From positions 62,001-126,000 of the forward strand of contig PYIU01000007.1 of NCBI GenBank assembly GCA_003415625.1: DNA of 64,000 nt. The letters run 5' to 3'. The DNA is from Aquanectria penicillioides (taxonomy: Eukaryota; Ascomycota; Sordariomycetes; Hypocreales; Nectriaceae). The notes beneath the pieces were generated by a model, which saw only the letters and a list, made by a program, of their open reading frames with translations, ran no database searches and was not told where the DNA came from. Both the position numbers and the translations under genes were made by a program. This document shows positions 33,681-44,795 of the stretch, piece by piece; positions within the stretch are counted from its first letter, which is position 1, and each line of letters opens with the position of its first letter.

Positions 33681-36554
33681 CTAGGCGCCAGAATGAATAT
33701 ACAATGCCCACTTACTTGGACATCGGCCAGGGCGGATTGTTAAAATAGCATGCCGTAATGCTTCCGCGATAACTCTGTTTTTGATCCCAGTACGTCCTTT
33801 TAAAGCCAGGTATTCGTAAAATAGTTTTGCCACTTCGACGCAAGTGCGATCATCCGCAGACCATAAAGACCCTATGACATGCCCAAATCCGGCCACCTGG
33901 AACGCACTGACAATATGGATCGCTTCATCTGCCAAATACCCAGCTTTGACTTGCGCTGTCGAGCACGCGGAAAGATAGGCAACCCGCGCCTTGCCGAGGT
34001 TTTGCTTTTCTGAAATATCCTGAACTGTCATCTTGTCCACGACTGGCCCTGAATCAGTAGTCTTTTGGAGTAGGAGATGGCTTTCGGACGGGTTTGCGCC
34101 ATCGGATGATCCATGGCATGCAAAGTGAACAATATCAGAACCTCTCATATCTGATATCACTTGTGCTACCGCTGGTCGTACCAGTGGTTTGACGGCAAAG
34201 AAATCTCCGAGAGTTTTTTGGATGACTGAAACTTCTTCAATTACCCCATCAAGTTGTTCTTTACCAGGTGTTGTTGGCATCGCAACCACTAAAACCGATG
34301 CCCTTTCCTGTTCGTTGCCATTGGATCTTGCTGCGCACGATCTGGCGTACATAAGTGACTTTATTGTTGGGGTATATGATGGAACTGTTTTACTCAACGT
34401 GTTTTCCGGAGAACTCTCAGTATAATCGCCTGCAGCGTGGAAGGGAAGAGCACTTGCGGCACCTGTGCCAATCCACCAAACCCGGGGAATCTCGGATACA
34501 GGAAGTTCCGCCAGGAGTTCCGCGAGGATCGGCTTCACACAGCTCAACCATAGCCAAGATAAGAACTTGGGTTTATATTTTTCCATCATTTCATTAACGT
34601 TCACTGCATCTCGGTTGTACACGCTAGGAAGTTCGGCCATCGAGCCATACCTAGTGATATCTCGACCCATGAGCGTGCAATCGGATGCGGTCATCGCTGG
34701 TAGATTGATGGCTTTGACTCCAGTCATGTTGACGATAATTGCATCGCAGCTAATGTCCGTGGCATTAACAATAACGATCGGCCCTTCCGAGGCGCATCGC
34801 ATGAGCTTGTCAATTTCTGGCTCCAAGAGAAACCGTTCATAGCCTTTCTTGTCACGAATTCGACGCAGACAGTCTTCTAATCTCCGTACCACTTCTCTGT
34901 GCTCTTTTAGTACTTTATCCGGAATCGCCGGTCCTAGAGTACTACCCAGGCTAAATGCCTGAGATCTTAGTGTGTCGAATTCTATCGACAATTCATAGTA
35001 ATCTTTGCTCAGGATGGAAACGTCATTTCGGCTATCGATCAAATACCCAAGAATAAGTCCACGACCAAATTCTGCTTGTTGAAGGGCTTGATTGACATGG
35101 TTTGCCCTGAGAGAAACAGAGCAGGCATCTGCAGCGAGTCCTGATATTTGCATAATCGCATGCTGCTGGTCTTGGCGATTTAAATAGCGGCTGCACACAG
35201 AAGGAAGCAATTTTACAGCGTTCTGTGCTAATTGGCTAGCGAGTTCCCACAAACCGAAGGATTGTAGTATTCGAAAAGCCTCGCGAGCGGCTATAACACG
35301 GTACATGGGTAATGCACTCGTGCATTCACTAGCCTCGGCATATTTTGCCACCCCAGCTGCAAGGTCATCTTTGCTTTCCATCAGGTCGGCTCGATGTATC
35401 AGCATACTCCCATAGAGGTTTAGGTATCGAGCCTGTACAGGATGGTATTTAGGCGTTTTAGAGATGGCCAGTTCAATGTTCGAAATCGCCGCCTTAAGAT
35501 CATCCATCTTTTTTGTCCGCCTGTACTGGCGAAATAGCATATCCCCAAAATTGCCCAGGAACCCCGCTCGGCCAGGGTGGTCTTCAGCCGTAGCAGAAAT
35601 GGCTTGTTTCACATGAGAGATTGCGACTTGAAGGTCGTCCGCATTTTCAGTGTGCTCGTATCGACGGAATAGCGCAGCTGCATGGTTACTTAGCTGCTCT
35701 GCTCTGGCAGGTTGGCCCTCAGGAGTTGTAGAGAGTACCAACTCCGCCATTTTGATCGCAGCCTCAAGGTCATCTATCTTTCCCATGCGTTCGTATCTGC
35801 TTAGAAGCATACCCCCAAGAGTATTGAGCCGGTTTGACCACTGAGGTTGGTCCTTAGATGTGGTAGAGACTGCTTGCTGTACCTTTGAGATTGCGGATTC
35901 AAGATCATGCATACCTCCCATCCTCTCATATCTCTTCAAGAGCATAAGTCCAAGGTGTTCTAACTGCTTTTCCTTGTTGAAATAGTCCTTAGGACTAGTG
36001 ACTGCTTCTTCTGTCTTTGAGATTGCAGCATTAAGGTCATCCATGTTTCCCGTCTGAATATATCGGCAAAGCAGAAGACCCCCGAAATCATTTAGATACG
36101 TTGGTCTCTTGTGGTCCACAAGACACGTTGCCTCATTCTCTGTGTTTATCTCAATAGCACGATTGAGATGGACTATTGAATCAGTTTCCTTGAATAAGGC
36201 AAATAGCAGAATTGCAAAGTTGTCCAATATCTCTGTTCGATTCGGATCGTCTTGAGTTACGGTCTCTACTGCCATCTCCAAATACTTGACGCCACGGTTG
36301 AGATCTTCTATTGAACCACCCCGCTGGAATCGGTTGTAATAATGAATTCCAAGGTTGCTCAACCAAGCAGCTCGATAAGGATGGTCCCGAGACGTTTCCG
36401 TCACTCTCCTTTGTGCATCGTGTATAGCATTGTCGAGATCGTCCCTCGAGTCAGTTTCCTCAGGTGATCTAAAGATGTCTGAGGCTGAAAGAGGTTCGAC
36501 CACTACATTTGTTGGTCCCACGATTATGCGCAGAGTCATTTCCGATTCACCCAT
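33681..36554 (-). CDS. TPR-CHAT protein (caspase-fold protease)
   Basis: An intact intronless gene of 957 residues. Residues ~30-430 consist of about eight tetratricopeptide-like units of roughly 50 residues, each with a pattern such as DLDNAIHDAQ, RAAWLSNLG and RYERMGKIDDLEAAI. Residues ~640-957 form a CHAT domain: IVHFACHGSSDGANPSESHL has the catalytic His814, VAYLSACSTAQVKAGYLADE has Cys864, and HVIGSLWSADD and WALYIHSGA follow in the usual order. CHAT domains are clan CD cysteine proteases related to caspases and separases. In fungi, TPR-CHAT proteins often act with NLRs, and prokaryotic homologues activate cell-death effectors by cleavage. The C-terminus (W-A-x-x-I-H) matches the usual family end. 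The start ATG at 36554 leaves ~30 residues before the first repeat. It lies directly downstream of a 176 bp tandem duplication. Confidence 0.92.
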   Translation of the reverse strand: MGESEMTLRIIVGPTNVVVEPLSASDIFRSPEETDSRDDLDNAIHDAQRRVTETSRDHPYRAAWLSNLGIHYYNRFQRGGSIEDLNRGVKYLEMAVETVTQDDPNRTEILDNFAILLFALFKETDSIVHLNRAIEINTENEATCLVDHKRPTYLNDFGGLLLCRYIQTGNMDDLNAAISKTEEAVTSPKDYFNKEKQLEHLGLMLLKRYERMGGMHDLESAISKVQQAVSTTSKDQPQWSNRLNTLGGMLLSRYERMGKIDDLEAAIKMAELVLSTTPEGQPARAEQLSNHAAALFRRYEHTENADDLQVAISHVKQAISATAEDHPGRAGFLGNFGDMLFRQYRRTKKMDDLKAAISNIELAISKTPKYHPVQARYLNLYGSMLIHRADLMESKDDLAAGVAKYAEASECTSALPMYRVIAAREAFRILQSFGLWELASQLAQNAVKLLPSVCSRYLNRQDQQHAIMQISGLAADACSVSLRANHVNQALQQAEFGRGLILGYLIDSRNDVSILSKDYYELSIEFDTLRSQAFSLGSTLGPAIPDKVLKEHREVVRRLEDCLRRIRDKKGYERFLLEPEIDKLMRCASEGPIVIVNATDISCDAIIVNMTGVKAINLPAMTASDCTLMGRDITRYGSMAELPSVYNRDAVNVNEMMEKYKPKFLSWLWLSCVKPILAELLAELPVSEIPRVWWIGTGAASALPFHAAGDYTESSPENTLSKTVPSYTPTIKSLMYARSCAARSNGNEQERASVLVVAMPTTPGKEQLDGVIEEVSVIQKTLGDFFAVKPLVRPAVAQVISDMRGSDIVHFACHGSSDGANPSESHLLLQKTTDSGPVVDKMTVQDISEKQNLGKARVAYLSACSTAQVKAGYLADEAIHIVSAFQVAGFGHVIGSLWSADDRTCVEVAKLFYEYLALKGRTGIKNRVIAEALRHAILTIRPGRCPSKWALYIHSGA

Positions 36555-36769
36555 GACGTCAATACGGTGTTATATTTCTGATCTTGACGTTAGTTGAAGT
36601 GGGTACGCTTCGAGGTATTTGGTGTAAGAAATCCTTCAGAGAAAGTTTTTGGAAAGATACACTGTAGCAGAAACCTTGTATCTGCATGCAGAGAATTTAA
36701 ATGTGCTTATAATATAGACTTATAGCTCGTATGATCCGCATTTCAACTGGACGCACAGCTTCACTCTTA

Positions 36770-37121
36770 CTGGTTAGTCATACGTGACATTAAGGGGCCA
36801 CGTTTCATTATCTCTACAGATTGCTACCGTAACTTTCGCCATTAGCTATATATGCAGGCTGACTCTTGCAGCTATAGCTTCTATGTTCATTTGTGGTAGT
36901 TATCACAAGGAATATACGTATACATCTCCTAACCAATAAATACTGCTAGATAACCATACATGACATTAAAAAGCCACGTCATATTATCTCTGCAGATTGC
37001 TACCATCACTCTCACTGTTGGCTATGCATGCAGGTTGAATATTGCAACTATAGCTTCTACGTTTGTTCAAGGCAGTTATCATGAGGAATATACGTGGATA
37101 TCTCCTAACCAATAAATACCG
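36770..37121. repeat. 176 bp tandem duplication upstream of TPR-CHAT
   Basis: Positions 36770-36945 and 36946-37121 align over their whole length at a constant offset of 176 bp. Shared anchors include GTGACATTAA/ATGACATTAA, TATAGCTTCTA, GGAATATACGT and TCTCCTAACCAATAAATAC. Differences are mostly transitions. Each copy holds a CCAAT box (36933, 37109). The block begins about 215 bp upstream of the TPR-CHAT start codon, so it probably doubles promoter elements. Confidence 0.85.
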
Positions 37122-37599
37122 TTGGGGTGGGTAGCGTGGTCATAGAAGCCCAGGAATACATACAGGACGATTGAAACGTCTCAAATTAGGGACCAAGCAA
37201 TAAACGTAGATCAGAACTGCTTTTCTCAGTGACTAATTCCTCATTCGCACGGGTAAGGTTGAGTGCACGGGCTTGCTTTGTGGTCCGTCTCTGAATGCTA
37301 CCCTAGAGCATATCAAGGCCTTTCCCAATCTGCGCTTGAATTGCCATTGCGAGCGGCATGCGCTAAGAGTGAGAAAGGTGGGAAAGCAGCAACAGTCGCC
37401 ACTTTGGTCAATGTGAGGAATTTTCGTGTTCGTCGCGTAAACTTAGTCGGCAAAATCTCGCAGTTGACGAATTTTGGAGATGATTGAATAGACTCTTCAA
37501 ACGAAATTTCCCAAAGGAGTAATTTCCGAGAACCTTGGATAGAGGTCCGTGTCGAGCAGCCGAGTCCAGGGTGGGGTCGATATTGGCAGAAAGACCTTG

Positions 37600-37960
37600 G
37601 CTTAGTTTGTTCCCTAGTTGGGTGTGCTCGATGTCCTCGAGTAGACCTGGTCAGTGACATTTCCCAAGTCACGTTTGTTCGACATTCTCAAGCAGCCGCT
37701 TCCACGTGAACACTAAAAACTGGGATGGGGGGCTAGGCGGGTTTCCCCGGGTGATTTTTGACATCCTCGGCTACAATTTGTTGGTGACGTTTCCCCAGTC
37801 GCGTTTGTTCGACATCCTCGAGCGGCCGCCTTTATGACACAGAAAACACCAGGATAGAGGTATCCCTGGAGTTAGGTAGTGATATTTCTCAAGTCTCGGT
37901 TGTCTAACTGGGACAGGGACAAAAACTGGAATGAGGGACTAGGCTCGAGCAGCCTTATTC
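37600..37960 (+). repeat. Degenerate direct repeats with G-to-A divergence
   Basis: One copy, GTGACGTTTCCCCAGTCGCG at 37784, matches GTGACATTTCCCAAGTCACG at 37654, followed in both by TTTGTTCGACAT. A third, more divergent copy (GTGATATTTCTCAAGTCTCG) lies near 37879. Most differences are G-to-A or C-to-T. AAAAACTGGGATG-type strings also recur at 37714 and 37920. From 37122 to 38230 no gene is recognised. Confidence 0.65.
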
Positions 37961-38230
37961 AACAGCTACTCTCTTTTACCGGCACGTGACAGGGACAACA
38001 AATGGGATGAAGCCCAAAAAGGGACTATAATAAAGGCTCGCCATTTAGCATGAGTACCTATGTAAGGTAATGACATAACTACCAAAAGCAACCTCCGCCG
38101 ATCCTATCCCCTCCCCTATGGCCCATCTCTAATTTCTGCTGACGGAGGACATGTCCTGAAGCTGAAGCTGGCTTAATGCTCCCGGTAAAAGCAGTTGTTA
38201 AACCTAAGGGACTATGTAACGAGCACACAT

Positions 38231-38450
38231 CAAGTCCGCACCTTAAATCAAGCAAATAAGCCTTATATTAATTAAAGGAAAGTTATATAATTATAAAGTA
38301 GCTAAATCCAATTTAATATAGCCTTATTCTTTTTTAAAAGCCTTAAATTAAAAAAAGAAAAAAAAAAGGCAATAAATAAAATAAAAAATAAATTTCATTT
38401 AATAATTAAAAGTATTAAAGCTATATTTATTAATATAGCTATGCTGTTCA
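38231..38450. other. Small AT-rich RIP-like island
   Basis: About 220 bp of nearly pure A+T with many TTAA and TATA strings, similar in style to the 1-11.6 kb block. It is probably a short mutated repeat relic. No gene is seen between here and 38814. Confidence 0.6.
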
Positions 38451-38814
38451 ATATGATCTCAAATCCGTAGCTTGGCTACCTCAGGTCTTGTCGTAATGAA
38501 GAAACACCACCACTCAGGCGAGTACCTTTTCAGACATCAGGCGCCACCATATTCTTTTCCAATAATCATGATGACCCCTATTGAGATGCCCGAATGAGAA
38601 ATAAATTCCAAACGAGTGCCGCACTTTCCAGTGTCGAAGAGTAGCTGAGCCTTCATGCCACTACCTGTAATGAGACGATATATTCATGAGTAAATCGACA
38701 TCAGATAAAGGCGGCATGAAGGCCTCGCCTTAAATTAAAAATTATGGTGATTGCTCATAATGCCAATTGCATCTACTTATCCAGAGTAGCTAACTGAGAC
38801 CTCGTCTGTCCTCC

Positions 38815-40065
38815 TTATCCCCTAGTGGTGGCATTCTGGGATTTGGCGTCACGGAGTATGCTTTCATCGCTCGCGTTGTTTGCGTTATATGTGATTTGCG
38901 TCTGGTGGGCAGGGCCAGCCTGTACTTCGTTGCCAGCATTCGATCCGAGGCCGTACCTCCGACCACTGTGGTTGCCATACATCGGTAGCCTATAAGATGT
39001 GTTGCCACCGGAGGCTCCGGTGCTGTCGCCCTTGCTTCCATAACGAAAACGTACATATAGTGGGCGCAGTACGGGAATCGATGAGCACATGATGGTAACG
39101 GTACTCTCGGTAGCGGACCAGATGAGCATAGGTACGGTATCGTCTGGTGGTTGGTAAGTTCCCAGACTTAACAACAGGCAACGAGCGCGACAACTTACAG
39201 ATATACTCCTGTGCGTTCAAGCCGTTGAGGGCAACCGTTCGCACAATACCGCAGATGCCGGCGCTGTGTTCCCACGGTTAGCTGCATTATTGGAAGTGGT
39301 GTGGGCAAAACTTACAAAACACCCAAGCTTAGGCCGCAGGCAACCGTGATCTTTTCTTTGCGCTTCATGTTGAGATCCCAGATGACAAACCAGGGCAGAA
39401 TTGCGAAGCAAAAGTCGGCAACAACAAACCAAGCTAACGCAAGTCAACATCATGCCAATCGGTGGGTTGGTCAAACACATTACATCCGACAGTCAAGCCG
39501 ACTTTGGAGAAATCAATCCAGCACGTCCCTTCAACGGTGGTATTCCATGTTCTCTCAACCGGGATGCATTGAACAACCACGATAATGCTAGCAAAGAGCG
39601 TAATAAAAACGGTTCCGGCAAGAAAAGCCCATATGAATGCGACTTGGATTTTGTTTCGGACTATACGGAGGAGAAACACGCCGACGGCTAGCTTACCCAC
39701 GCCAATGACCAAGATACCGGCGACTTGACTGAAAACTTCATATTTAACCGCCGTGAAATAGACATCGGCATTCCCGACGTCGGCGAATAATCGTCCGAGC
39801 CCGTACTGTGTCGCGACGGTGACAAAAGCGGTATAAATGATCTGAAAGCCCTACAGTACCACATTAGTCTTCTTGTCAAGATAGTCTCATGGTGGCGTTT
39901 TATCCGTACTAGCGCAGCGACAACCAGGTAGTCATCGGCTCCGATGGCACTGAGAATCGATATACGTGTATAGAGCCTCAGGGCGACGAAGACAGCGAAG
40001 ATGACAACCTGTACCCATAAAACCGCATTGGTCATGGGGCCGAGGCCTCCATAGTACTTACTCAT
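38815..40065 (-). CDS. Fungal rhodopsin-fold / PTH11-like membrane protein 1
   Basis: I reconstruct five exons: 40065-39910, 39850-39484, 39433-39316, 39263-39199 and 39143-38815. The four introns are 50-59 bp with GT..AG borders, and the frame is kept throughout, giving 344 residues. Conserved features of the fungal rhodopsin-domain family are RLYTRISILSAIGADDYLVV (helix 1-2 loop with G-A-D-D), KLAVGVFLLRIVRNK, CIPVERTWN and CWID in the third extracellular region, ADFCFAILPWFVIWDLNMKR and RTVALNGL. Seven helices are predicted, followed by a hydrophilic Ser/Asn/Gly-rich tail from about residue 255. These are plasma-membrane proteins of PTH11-like type, thought to sense surface or nutrient cues. 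The gene appears intact. The ligand is unknown. A short upstream exon cannot be excluded. Confidence 0.87.
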
Positions 40066-41128
40066 AGCGAAATTCGGTATGAAGATTGTCCTGGAGAAAA
40101 AGGGTGTTGGTTACTGACGTGAGGTGGAAAGTTGGGGAAGGTTGGCATAGAGTATGAAGGGGGTTTCCTCTCTTTCAGGATCGGATCTCGGGGGCATTTC
40201 ACAAATTATGACTACTGGTTCATATCGATCCTGCCAACTGAAAAAAGCAAAAGAAACAAAACGGTAGCCAAGGTTACTGTAACCGAATTCTCGTGACGTT
40301 GATCCACTGCGTCAAGGTTCCATCCGTCACGAACAGGTACTGCAAGTACGTGAAACCTTGTTGCATAGGTCCAGTTGAAAGGATTCCGTGTCAGTTCGTG
40401 TCCACAGAGCCGAATAGTGGGGACCAAGTCAGGGTGAAGTTGCAATATTCCTTACAATGGTACCTCAATCCGGAGCAAGGATCCTGATCCGTCGTATGTT
40501 TAGGGCCAATTATGCGCAGCTAAACGCGCACAGTATACCGAAACTAGGGTCCACGTCACTCGCGGAATCCGGTACCTTGTCCGGTTCATCGCTTAAACGG
40601 GTTCCAACGGGTCCGCTTCGCAACCACTCCTTTGCGTGCATCCTTGACGAGTAGTTGACCCCCTAGGCTTGCAGAAACAATAAGTGTAACTAGAACCATG
40701 GATTGGTGGGTTAGTGTAAAATAGAAAAAGCAAATATATGCACACTAAGGCACCATGATATGATGACTCCTTTCTCATTTGCGTCAAAAGAAGCGTCATG
40801 GACGGCGGATCTGATGGTGTTATGGCAACGACCACTGTGCTGAGCATGTCTAGATAGGTTCCCCGCGCATCTGAATGATCGCCGCCTTGGGATGCTAGTA
40901 TGTTTAGAGAGACTAAATTAAAGCCGAATGATGCCCGCCGTACAAAAAGGCATCCTCCCAGTGGCGCCATGGATCCACATGAGCGAATTCAGATTCAGGC
41001 AGCATGGTTTCAGGGCGCACGTAGCTTGGCCAGCTTGCCCGTTTGATTCGAAAGCGAGGTAAGGATCATGGCACTTCTAGGCCATGTAAATTCCCCATCG
41101 TGGTAAGGGTCGAGATAAAGTGGATGGG
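40066..41128. other. Divergent intergenic region
   Basis: This is the upstream region shared by the rhodopsin-like gene (minus) and the first O-methyltransferase (plus). Short frames are present without recognisable motifs. Confidence 0.6.
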
Positions 41129-41136
41129 TATATATA
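41129..41136 (+). promoter_or_regulatory. TATA box of O-methyltransferase 1
   Basis: TATATATA lies about 80 bp upstream of the ATG at 41213, a typical distance for a regulated fungal gene. Confidence 0.5.
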
Positions 41137-41212
41137 CAGAAAGCGCGGCAACGCTCCGAGTCGGTAACCCACCCTCGCCCCAATCAAAGTTTCTTCCATC
41201 CCCGCGTTCAAA

Positions 41213-42610
41213 ATGGCCTCCCAGACCAAGAATATTATCAACCTACTTGACAGTGTTAGCCATGCCTCATTCAGTAAGGAGGTAGAACGCCTCAGCGTTC
41301 GCGCGGCAGCACGTCGGCTGCTTGCCAGGGTGGAGTCCCCTTATGAACGAGCCTGGGGCTTTTGCTTTGAGCACCCTGCAGTCTTTGCTGCCCTCCAAAC
41401 TTGTATCGATCTCGGTCTTTGGAGCAAGTGGAATGTGGCTGGAGGCGGTGAGAAGACCATCGATGAGCTGGTCAAGTTTTCCAAATATGATATTGAGGCA
41501 AACTTGCTGCGTACGTTCACACACCACCCAGACGCGCAACTCTTACCATGCACTTTCCATAATTAGAGACTCATATTTGATGTACAGGTCGATTGTTTCG
41601 CCTGCTGGCTGCTTTTAATGTGGTTGAGGAGACAGCCGAAAACACGTTCAAGCCTACTCCGTTCTCAACCGCCATTGGCGACGAAAGCACCAAGGTCCGC
41701 GCATCACTTGAAGCAGCGTAAATATCCATATCTTCTTGCTATCTCTTCCTTGTAGTGGCCTTTTAACTGATCAACTCGATCTACTAGTAACTACCAATAC
41801 ATTCTAGCAGGTCACAACTTGCCCAAGTACCTAGCCAAGATTGGTTACAAGGAGCCATCGGCAGCCGATGACAATAACCACTCGGGGAGCGACCCAGACG
41901 GTCTCAACTTCTTTGGCCGGCTGCAAAAAAGCCCCGAGTACTATGAAGCTTTCACGGGCCACATGGAGGCCTGGACAGCGTGGAAGACCCCTTGGACTAA
42001 GCTTTACGACCCTAGCAAGCTCCTTAACGGCGCCAACCTTGCTGACGGTTCGCCACTCGTAGTCGACCTTGGTGGCAACACTGGCATTGACATTTCTCAT
42101 GTCCTCATCGCGCAGCCGGACCTGCCCGCCGGAGCACTAGTCCTGCAGGATCTTCCTGAGATTATTGCCAGTGCTAAGGTGGATGACAAGATCACTGCTA
42201 TGGTTCACGACTTCTTCCAGCCACAGCCCATCAAAGGTGAGGCCCCATGTTTCGCCCATGGAAAAACCCCCACCGGTATTAACATTCAACTTGCAGGGAG
42301 CAGAGCCTACTTCATGCACGCGGTGCTGCACGACTGGCCGGATGCCAAGGCTATAGAATTATTGCAGAACACTCGAGATGCAATGGTTGAGGGATACTCT
42401 AAGCTTTTTGTTTATGACATCGTGCTGCCACCAATCGGCGCAAGTATCAGCCAAACTACTATGGATGTAGAGATGATGTCGCTTCTATCAGCCTCTGAGC
42501 GCACCAAATCCCAATGGGAGAAACTACTCTCAGATGCTGGATTTAAAATAGTCAACTTTTGGCCTGACCCACAGGAGTATGAGATGCTAATTGAGGCCGA
42601 GGTAGCTTAG
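41213..42610 (+). CDS. SAM-dependent O-methyltransferase 1
   Basis: Four exons: 41213-41510, 41588-41717, 41788-42236 and 42297-42610. All introns are 60-77 bp with GT..AG borders, and the protein is 396 residues. The N-terminus has the winged-helix dimerisation region (FEHPAVFAALQTCIDLGLW, then LLRRLFRLLAAFNVV). The SAM-binding motif is VVDLGGNTGIDISH, with Asp236 and Gly238/239/242. The catalytic region MHAVLHDWPDAKA holds His304. The C-terminal FKIVNFWPDPQEYEMLIEAE is typical. This is the Methyltransf_2 family of fungal polyketide/phenolic O-methyltransferases. Everything needed appears present. It faces the P450 relic and a second O-methyltransferase, which suggests a small metabolite locus. 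Confidence 0.92.
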
Positions 42611-43229
42611 ACGTCAAAATGTCAAGGCAACCTCAAAGGAGGGTTTGGGTCGAGTTAGATCTCCCATCGCCAGCTAATTGATTTTCTATCTCTAAATCTC
42701 CATTTGCCCTTACATTTTTTATCTTGAATTAGTATAAAACGGGGATGAATAGAGGTGAGTAAGTTTAACATCATCGCCATTAGGATATTGAACGGGGGAC
42801 CAAAACCTCGGTTGAAATGGGCCAGTAGAACCACACTTTAGAAGTCGATACTGTTGGCCTCCACAACAAATGTAGAGGTTAAAGAAGTTCATAACGTACA
42901 TAGCTAGAAGTAGAAATAAAGGCCAAATTTCCTAAAGGAGTTATCAAATCATAAAAGCCGGGCTCGATCAGTTGGAACCATGCAAAAGAATACCAAAACA
43001 AAAACAGGGTGTCGTGATCCTATCTAGTTTGGCAAAGAGGTTGGGTAATATCTTTACCTATCAGCTTTGTACGCTCTATGACTAATGACAACGGCACTTC
43101 ACCTGTGACTGATACAACACTCTCTAGAGATCTGGGTGTGCTAGGCGACCAGATATGTTTCTGCGGCACCGGTATTATGGGATTAGGTTAGATAATTAGA
43201 ATTGCTAGTATTTCAAACGAAATTTGCTT
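42611..43229. other. Intergenic stretch
   Basis: No gene is recognised between the first methyltransferase and the P450 relic. The very N-terminus of the P450 may once have lain here. Confidence 0.55.
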
Positions 43230-44795
43230 TAACCATGCGCAGTGTCAATCATCACAGCTGAAGGTCATGATATCCATCAAGGACATAGAAAGCCTCCGAA
43301 TGCATTGTTTTACCGTTGTAGAGTCGGTAGAGTTGAGTCTGTGCCCGCCGAGGCCGCTGATTCGTCAGACCAGCTCTGCAAGGCACTCATAGGTAGCAAA
43401 ACAATAGTTAATATGGAGTGCGTCTTCACTGCTTTGGCAATAGATACCCTTAGCTAGATATGCTTTGATCAACCCCTTGGCTTGATCAATGAGCCCAAAT
43501 TCGCGCTCGAGTGATGGGGCTCGTATCACTGTGACAGACAATGATCAATTCTGAGGCTTGGTAGAAACTCCATGTCACACAATGGCACCAGAACAATCCC
43601 GGTAGCTATGCAGCTCAATTGGTTTCAGGTGTGTGGTTAATTTTCGTCCTCTATTGCTGAATTACTGCTGATTGAGAAATTAGGGTTATGAAGCTAGCTC
43701 CGCGATGGCTTGTGGATTGGACTTCGCCAGTCATATCCTCATATAGAGGATATTTCGACGTATGCGTCGTGAGAACAGAATACACCATTCTATGCTGGTA
43801 TGAATGAAACATTTTAGAACAAAGTTGATTTAAGAGGAGGAAGTGCGTGTTCGAAACAGCGAGCAATCACCGAATCAGAAGACAATTATCCGTTACCTTC
43901 TTGGAAGCGACCCCCCAGAGGAGAAAATCGCGCAGCAATGCGAACTGAGTAACAGAGTTGTTAATTACAAGTTATCTGACTAAAACTCGACCGCTCATAG
44001 TGATGCCCTATTATTTTCTTAACAACCCTGATGTTAGGGATAGAGTACGCAATGACCTTGGAGATACCATCGCACAGAATTCTCGCAAGGTGTCTACGTT
44101 GTCACATTTGGGGCAATCGTTGTATTTGAAAGTTTGCTTTAAGGAGACACTCCGGGAGGACTTCGTTTCAATGCTGTCATTCTATTGTTTTATCTGTTAA
44201 CGAGTTTGCAACTTTGATATAGCTACCTTGCGTAGGATCCCACGTCTGCCTTCTGATGAATCTCTATACCATAAACAATGGCTAATACTTAAAAATGTAC
44301 GTTTGATGAAGATGATACATATATCTATCTAAAATAATGTTTCAATAGACCCCAGTAGGCATTTCAGCATACATGATGCGCACTGATGAAGAAGTATATC
44401 CAAATCTATAGAAGTTCAACCCCAGCCGATGGATAGGTGAATAAAACCCTATAATGGATCTCAATTATTTTCCCTTTTCACATGAGTCTCCGGCCTGCTT
44501 GGGTGCAGCGTAAGTTATGAATTTGGTAGATCAAAGCAACATAATATATAGTAATGCGATATTGCAAGCTTGTATTTGCTGAGCTATGTATAAGCCTGCC
44601 TGTAGGTCAGATTTGTCGATTTACGATACAGAAGAATCGGATATTAAAACTAACCTAGATTTTATATTGGGTGTCCCCAAATTGGAGACTACAGGCGTCA
44701 TATCAATGGTAGAACAATGTTCCAATGTTCATATTAAATGGAATGATATTTTACTGGTCAAGATGAAGTATAATGGATCTGCAAGAAGGAGGTGA
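43230..44795 (+). pseudogene. Cytochrome P450 pseudogene
   Basis: Plus-strand fragments in different frames line up with a fungal P450. In order they are a helix B'/C-type segment (GHRKPPNALFYRCRVGRVES, then FTALAIDTLS), RYLLGSDPPEEKI, and FLNNPDVRDRVRNDLGDTI before YLKVCFKETLR, the K-helix with its ExxR. Next come SAYMMRTDEEVYPNL with KFNPSRWIG (PERF-like), the heme loop NYFPFSHESPACLGAA containing the Cys ligand, and a C-terminus YDTEESDIKTNLDFILGVPK. Several in-frame stops, frameshifts and losses in the I-helix make it non-functional. The C-terminal part resembles the P450 subgroup of benzoate-hydroxylase/trichothecene-oxygenase-like enzymes. The substrate is unknown. Confidence 0.85.

Noticed and set aside
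40593..40970. 125-codon minus-strand frame in the divergent intergenic region
   Set aside because: There is no motif, and its composition resembles the non-coding surroundings.
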